Positions 59,644 to 64,000 of a stretch of DNA of 64,000 nucleotides are shown here, piece after piece. Numbering within the stretch: position 1 is the stretch's first letter; each line of letters opens with the position of its first letter. A program made the position numbers and the translations under genes. Source of the DNA: WLMZ01 sp038227995 (GTDB taxonomy: Bacteria; Actinomycetota; Acidimicrobiia; Acidimicrobiales; Ilumatobacteraceae); the NCBI GenBank assembly GCA_038227995.1, contig JBBRPP010000002.1, forward strand, positions 1 to 64,000, written 5' to 3'. The notes under the pieces are model-generated. The model saw nothing but the letters and a program-made list of their open reading frames with translations, was not told the DNA's origin and did no database searches.

Positions 59644-62592
59644 TCACGGAGCAAGCGTCAGCCGGTAGCTGAACTCGAACCGGCCGGAGCCGATGCGGTA
59701 CTCGGGTAACACGTCGGGGCCGCAACTCGCGGTCCCCAGGCCACGATGGGCGACATCGAGGCAGACGACGAGTTGCCGTCGGGCACGCAGTTCGCTGTCG
59801 TGGGTCGCGGCGAACAGATCGGCAGGTGTGTGATGAGTGGCCGAGCAATGCATCGGCGCGTCGCCCAGCACGTCGACGCGCACCGTCCGGCCGCGACCGT
59901 CGCTGAACTCGAACCAGCGGCAGTCGGTTCGGAGACCGAACTCCTGCGGCACCAGATACGGCGACACGTCGACGGTGGACTCGAAGGTCGACAGCATTGC
60001 GCTCGACTGTCGGTCCGGGTAGTTCTCGTGCGGGCCGCGACCGAACCAGCGCAGATGTTCGAAACCCGCGGGCAAGGCAAAGATCACACCAACACGTGGC
60101 AGGTCGGCGAGTTCGTCGGGGACATCGACCACGTGACGGAACACAACGCAGGTTTCGGACTCGACGATGCGTTCGACGGTGTGCGTGACCAGTTCGTCCG
60201 CAGGACGGACATCGACTCCTGCGTCCTGCCACCGGCCGAGAGCCGAGCCACCGACACGGATGCGGGCGGCCAACTCGGGCATCAGCTTGAAGCCGTCGTT
60301 GTCGGTCGCGGCCCTCCACAGGTTGGGCGTGATCGGTGTCTCGAGCAATCGCTCGACCGCGGTCAACGGACCGTCTCGATGCCCACGCAGCTTCGGCCTC
60401 TTGAGCCGCTTCCCCGCGCGCAACTCGACCTGATCCCAACTCACCAGATGGCCGGCGGGTGCCCATGGCGTGGCCCGGCGCGTGGTCCACCGCACCGTCA
60501 GATGAACGACACCGGGCGTCGCCGGCGGAGCACACGGAACAGGAATCGATCGGGACTGGTGCGGCCCGATGTCGAGCCCACTCAGTTCGCCGCGGTCCAC
60601 CAGGTCGCCGTCGACGCGGAGTTCCCATTCTCCACGCAACGCACCGAGATCGGAGAACGACTGGCGGTTCGTGACCGTGACGGTGCGCGGCTTGGCGCCG
60701 GCCGTGACCGTCACCGGTCGGTGCACCCACAGGACCTCGCGCATCGCCGGATGCGGGACGAGATCGGCGCTGACCAAGCCATCGGCGACGAAGTTGCAGT
60801 CGTTCGGCATGTCGCCGAACAGGCCGCCGTACGCAAACCGTGTGCCGCCGGCCGGGTTCCGCTGCACGAGGCCGTGATCCTTCCACTCCCACAGGAAACC
60901 GCCCTGCAGCCCGGGAGTCGAGGTGATCACCGACCAGTAGTCGGCCAGCGAGCCGTTCGAGTTGCCCATCGCATGGCTGTACTCGCACAGGATCAGCGGC
61001 CGATCGCCGAGGTTGTCGCGGCCGTATGCCTCGACCGCAGCGATCGGCGCATACATCGGGCACACGACATCGGACGCAAGGCGTCCGCCATCGGCCCACC
61101 CATCGTGGAAGATCGCACCCTCGTAGTGGAGCAACCGCGACGGATCGTGACGCCGGATCCAGCCGGCGAGCGCGTCGTGGTTGGTGCCGTATCCACTCTC
61201 GTTGCCGAGCGACCACATGATGATGCTGGGATGGTTGACGTCGCGACGCACCATCCGTGACCCGCGCGCCAGCCATGTCGCCAGGTATCGATCGTCGTTG
61301 CACAGCGACGTGTTGTACGCATGGCTCTCGATGTTGCACTCGTCGACCACGTACATGCCGAGCTCGTCGCACAGATCCAGGAACCGGGGATCGTTCGGAT
61401 AGTGCGAGGTGCGCACGGCGTTGACGTTGTGCTGCTTCATCACCAGCAGATCGGCACGCATGTCGTCGACCGTCACGGCCTTGCCGCGGATCGGGTGATG
61501 ATCGTGCCGGTTGACCCCGAAGAACCAGATCGGCTGACCGTTGACGAGCACCTGGCGGTGACGGACCTCGACGTGGCGGAACCCGACCATCTGCGCGTGC
61601 ACTTCCGCGACCGCACCGACGGGATCGACGAGTTCGGCGACGACGCGGTAACGCGACGGATGCTCAGCCGACCATGCCGCCACGCGCTGCACCTCGAACG
61701 ACGCGACCGCATCGTGGCCGGTGAACACGTAGGGGCGCTCGAACGCGTGCGGCACCGTGGCGACGACCGGCTTGCCGACTCGCCGTCCGCCCAGCGTCTC
61801 GAGCGACATCCGCACCGTCCAACCCTTCGTCGGCTGGATCTCGAATCGGACGGTCGACGTCACCTTCAGATGTCCGGTGCCCGACTCGACATCGAGATCC
61901 GCATCACATCGCAGGTTGTCGAGGCGCACGAGCGGTCGCGACTCGATGTACACCTCGCGGTGCAGCCCCGCCATCCACCATTGATCTTGATCCTCGACGT
62001 AGCTCTGCGCGCTGTAGCGGCTGACGACGACCGCGATCGTGTTGGCACCTGCGACGACGAACCGGGTGATGTCGTACTCGCTCGCCAGTCGGCTGTCGGT
62101 TCCGTAACCGGCGAACGCACCGTTGACGAACACGGTGTGCACGCTCTCGGCCCCGCCGATGTGCACAATCACGCGGCGATCACGCAACCAACCGGCCGGC
62201 ACCTGGAACGTGCGCCGGTACACGCCCGTCGGGTTGTGATCGGGGAGTCGCGGCGGTGGTCCGGGGAACGGCATCTGCACGTTCGTGTAGTGGGGCAGAT
62301 CGCCGGTGTCCTGCATCGTCCAGTTGCCGGGAACAGCGACGCGCTTCCACGCCGATGTCGTCACGTCGACAGCGGCACCGACCACGCCGGCAGGCACTGC
62401 GTCTGCGTCGTCGAACAACCGAAGCGACCACACGCCGTTCAGCTCGCGAAACCACGGCGACGCCGTTCGATCAGCCGCCCGAGCGGCAGCGACGGAGGCG
62501 AACGCTGTCGTCGGCATACGCATCGGCAGCCGATCGATCGAGACCGCATTGGGGTCGGTCCATGGCCGCGACTGGATGCTGGCGGACTTCAT
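59644..62592 (-). CDS. lacZ: Beta-galactosidase, GH2 family
   Basis: A 982-residue glycoside hydrolase with five GH2 domains, including a C-terminal Bgal_small domain. Catalytic residues are visible: acid/base Glu in SLGNESGYG (about 61184-61212) and nucleophile Glu in ILCEYSHAMGNSNG (about 60955-60990). DECNIESHAYNT is also typical. It cleaves terminal beta-galactosides. No sugar transporter or regulator adjoins it; the upstream L,D-transpeptidase stop is 13 nt away. ATG 62590-62592 is preferred over a TTG at 62625, which would overlap the neighbour. Confidence 0.95.
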   Translation of the reverse strand: MKSASIQSRPWTDPNAVSIDRLPMRMPTTAFASVAAARAADRTASPWFRELNGVWSLRLFDDADAVPAGVVGAAVDVTTSAWKRVAVPGNWTMQDTGDLPHYTNVQMPFPGPPPRLPDHNPTGVYRRTFQVPAGWLRDRRVIVHIGGAESVHTVFVNGAFAGYGTDSRLASEYDITRFVVAGANTIAVVVSRYSAQSYVEDQDQWWMAGLHREVYIESRPLVRLDNLRCDADLDVESGTGHLKVTSTVRFEIQPTKGWTVRMSLETLGGRRVGKPVVATVPHAFERPYVFTGHDAVASFEVQRVAAWSAEHPSRYRVVAELVDPVGAVAEVHAQMVGFRHVEVRHRQVLVNGQPIWFFGVNRHDHHPIRGKAVTVDDMRADLLVMKQHNVNAVRTSHYPNDPRFLDLCDELGMYVVDECNIESHAYNTSLCNDDRYLATWLARGSRMVRRDVNHPSIIMWSLGNESGYGTNHDALAGWIRRHDPSRLLHYEGAIFHDGWADGGRLASDVVCPMYAPIAAVEAYGRDNLGDRPLILCEYSHAMGNSNGSLADYWSVITSTPGLQGGFLWEWKDHGLVQRNPAGGTRFAYGGLFGDMPNDCNFVADGLVSADLVPHPAMREVLWVHRPVTVTAGAKPRTVTVTNRQSFSDLGALRGEWELRVDGDLVDRGELSGLDIGPHQSRSIPVPCAPPATPGVVHLTVRWTTRRATPWAPAGHLVSWDQVELRAGKRLKRPKLRGHRDGPLTAVERLLETPITPNLWRAATDNDGFKLMPELAARIRVGGSALGRWQDAGVDVRPADELVTHTVERIVESETCVVFRHVVDVPDELADLPRVGVIFALPAGFEHLRWFGRGPHENYPDRQSSAMLSTFESTVDVSPYLVPQEFGLRTDCRWFEFSDGRGRTVRVDVLGDAPMHCSATHHTPADLFAATHDSELRARRQLVVCLDVAHRGLGTASCGPDVLPEYRIGSGRFEFSYRLTLAP

Positions 62593-62605
62593 ACCGGTCG
62601 AATGA

Positions 62606-63598
62606 TCAGTCGTGGACCCAGACAACGGTCTTCAGTGGCATCAGGTTCTGATCCCAGATGAAGTCCATCGCCTGCACACTGACGCGAACGCAACCGTGTG
62701 ACGCCGGGTAGTTGGGCACGCTGTTCGAGCCGTGGATCGCCTCGCCGCCGTGGAAGTACTTCGGCCGATAGATCTGGCCGAGGTCGCCGTCCCACCAGCC
62801 CTCGGGTCGTTCCCGGTTCGTCTTCCACAACCCGTTCACGGTGATCGCGTCGCCGGTGTCGATTTGCCCGGGGACGTTCTTGTCGGGCTCGGCATACGGC
62901 ACGTTCTTGCCGGTCGAGGTGTTGAAGATGTACTGCGTCTTGCCACCGACGATCACGAACAGCAGCTGCTTGCCCTTGTCGACCTCGACGAGATTTCCGG
63001 TGTCGGCCTGACCGTGGGCTTTGATGTCGATGTTGGTCATGTACGCCGCAGTTTGATCATCGACCGCTCCGCTGGCGGGCAGGCCGATGTACTTCTGGAA
63101 CGCCATCACGGCTTGCTTGGTGTTGAGCCCGAACTTGCCGTCGGCATCGCCGACCCAGAAGCCGAGCTGCTGCAGGCGCATCTGCATCACCTTCGTCGAA
63201 TCACCGCTGGAGTGACCGACCGCGGCGATCGGCGACGGGAACGCACCAACGACTTCGACGTTGGGCGGCAACGGTGCCGTGGTCGTCGTCGGGATCTCCG
63301 TCGTGGTCGGCGCTTCCGTGGTCGTCGGGGCTTCCGTGGTGGTCGGGGCCTCGGTCGTGGTTGGCGCTTCCGTGGTCGTGGACTCGATCGTCGACGGCTC
63401 GATCGTGGGCTGGGTCACGATCGGCGCGGCGGTGCCGGAGATGATCGGCGAGATCGCCACGGTGGGCGAAGGACCTGCTTCGGTGGACCGAGCCTGGACC
63501 CGATCATCGGTGTTGCAACCGCTTGCGGCACAGCCCAGAAGGACCACACCCACTGCAGTAGCCGCCGCCCTCTTCAGTTGTCCCTGTGAAAAATGCAT
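62606..63598 (-). CDS. L,D-transpeptidase with peptidoglycan-binding domain
   Basis: A 330-residue exported protein. A signal peptide ends in a lipobox-like AASGC, so it may be a lipoprotein. A Thr/Glu/Pro linker of TTTEAP repeats (about 73-108) spans the envelope. A PG_binding_1 domain (QLGFWVGDADGKFGLNTKQAVMAFQKYIGLPASG) precedes the YkuD domain, with HGSNSVPNYPASHGCVRVS as the catalytic His/Cys motif. It forms 3-3 peptidoglycan crosslinks. It shares the minus strand with lacZ, 13 nt upstream of it. Confidence 0.92.
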   Translation of the reverse strand: MHFSQGQLKRAAATAVGVVLLGCAASGCNTDDRVQARSTEAGPSPTVAISPIISGTAAPIVTQPTIEPSTIESTTTEAPTTTEAPTTTEAPTTTEAPTTTEIPTTTTAPLPPNVEVVGAFPSPIAAVGHSSGDSTKVMQMRLQQLGFWVGDADGKFGLNTKQAVMAFQKYIGLPASGAVDDQTAAYMTNIDIKAHGQADTGNLVEVDKGKQLLFVIVGGKTQYIFNTSTGKNVPYAEPDKNVPGQIDTGDAITVNGLWKTNRERPEGWWDGDLGQIYRPKYFHGGEAIHGSNSVPNYPASHGCVRVSVQAMDFIWDQNLMPLKTVVWVHD

Positions 63599-63752
63599 CT
63601 GTTCTCGACGATCTGATGCCGATCCACCCATCGGACTTCGTGGCTTCAGGCTAGTCGTGTGCCCACGCGCGAATGTGTGCACTCAGTCACTGTGAGCGTG
63701 ACAATTCTTTGACTTTTTGTCATTGGGCCGAGCAGCGAGCAGAGGACCCCGC

Positions 63753-64000
63753 TCAGGCATACGTGGGGAGTTCACACCAGACGGTCAGGGCGTACTTCAC
63801 GCCGCTGCGGAGTTGGTTGGTCTGGTGCGGATGCGTCACCAACGACGGCCATGCGAGCACCGAGCCGACCGGGATGCCGACGTTGCTGAAGCCCTGCACG
63901 GGGAACTCGAGGTCACCGCCTTCGTAGCCGTCGTTGAGCTTGATCGACGCCGACACCTGGGCCACGTCGTGGTGGATGCGCAGGCTCTCCTGCTCACCGA
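63753..64000 (-). CDS. 2OG-Fe(II) oxygenase, C-terminal fragment
   Basis: A partial gene cut by the right window edge; 81 residues are visible. The double-stranded beta-helix signature is clear: RIHHDVAQVSASIKLNDG with the H-x-D iron ligands, GYEGGDLEFP, and the distal His with 2OG-binding Arg in VTHPHQTNQLRSGVKYALTVW. Such enzymes hydroxylate small molecules or protein residues with Fe(II) and 2-oxoglutarate. A prolyl-hydroxylase-like (P4H) subtype is likely. The substrate cannot be stated from a fragment. Confidence 0.8.
   Translation of the reverse strand, partial: GEQESLRIHHDVAQVSASIKLNDGYEGGDLEFPVQGFSNVGIPVGSVLAWPSLVTHPHQTNQLRSGVKYALTVWCELPTYA

Noticed and set aside
59630..62661. Long plus-strand frames opposite lacZ
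   Set aside because: They are antisense shadows of a high-GC gene, rich in Arg/His/Asp with no family pattern.
63280..63400. Tandem DNA repeats resembling a minisatellite
   Set aside because: They encode TTTEAP linker repeats of the L,D-transpeptidase. The codon-level repeats follow the protein.

Overview
This is a GC-rich chromosomal window from an actinobacterium. An F420-type luciferase-like oxidoreductase, a DUF222/13E12-type HNH protein, an MprAB-like two-component pair, a DUF2510 protein, many D/K/C-type CoA-thioester enzymes and frequent leaderless promoters all point to Actinomycetota. The secreted tandem modules with a P-x-R-L-x-D-T-R signature make an Acidimicrobiia / Ilumatobacter-like host my best guess. 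That assignment is inferred from gene content, not from an rRNA gene, and none is present. I saw no tRNA, rRNA, CRISPR array, prophage or insertion sequence.

Layout. 0-3.1 kb (minus): a family III CoA-transferase with a small partner gene, a RibD-C/DHFR-like protein and a small membrane protein. 3.4-7.2 kb: a DUF222 HNH protein and a large secreted repeat protein. 7.2-9.9 kb: an operon of SnoaL-like, acyl-CoA dehydrogenase and MaoC-like genes. 9.9-20.1 kb: the most interesting block. An SRPBCC gene is divergent from a TetR regulator fused to an AtzH-like domain. Then comes a tightly coupled set: FadR-type GntR regulator, nucleoside-type ABC ATPase, two permeases, BMP-family lipoprotein, a triad-less isochorismatase-like protein, a BiuH-like isochorismatase-family hydrolase and a full-length AtzF-type allophanate hydrolase. 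I read it as uptake and hydrolysis of biuret or a related condensed urea (triuret, carboxybiuret) to ammonia and CO2. 20-22.4 kb: a DHA2-type MFS exporter divergent from its TetR repressor, with two clear operator copies between them.

22.4-27.9 kb (minus): an F420-type oxidoreductase, an isoleucyl-tRNA synthetase with divergent signature motifs, and a DUF2142 membrane protein. 27.9-32.3 kb: a zinc-ribbon island with an SPFH protein, a CxxC protein and two AIM24 proteins, plus a cluster of four REP-like repeats. 32.3-38.3 kb: a lipoprotein/MFS pair, an L,D-transpeptidase, a nitronate-monooxygenase-like enzyme and a secreted repeat protein with a CAP domain. 38.3-41.2 kb (minus): DUF1295 protein, PlsC-like acyltransferase and SDR. 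41.2-47.4 kb: a Gly-rich exported protein, a GGDEF-EAL protein coupled to a lipoprotein, and an MprAB-like two-component system. An OmpR-type 11-bp-period direct repeat occurs both at the response regulator gene and at the Gly-rich gene.

47.4-56.5 kb: prephenate dehydratase (pheA), nickel-pincer cofactor genes larB-larC, cytochrome bd oxidase cydAB, a rhodanese-type sulfurtransferase and an ABC-2-like exporter pair. 56.6-64 kb: a DUF2510 protein, an MBL-Rieske protein resembling CMP-Neu5Ac hydroxylase with the domain order reversed, a degenerate GGDEF-like protein, a GH2 beta-galactosidase, a second L,D-transpeptidase and a 2OG-Fe(II) oxygenase cut by the window edge.

A recurring signal is a TANNNT -10 box 6-9 nt before the start codon of many operon-leading genes, the signature of leaderless transcription. 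I used it to help choose several starts.
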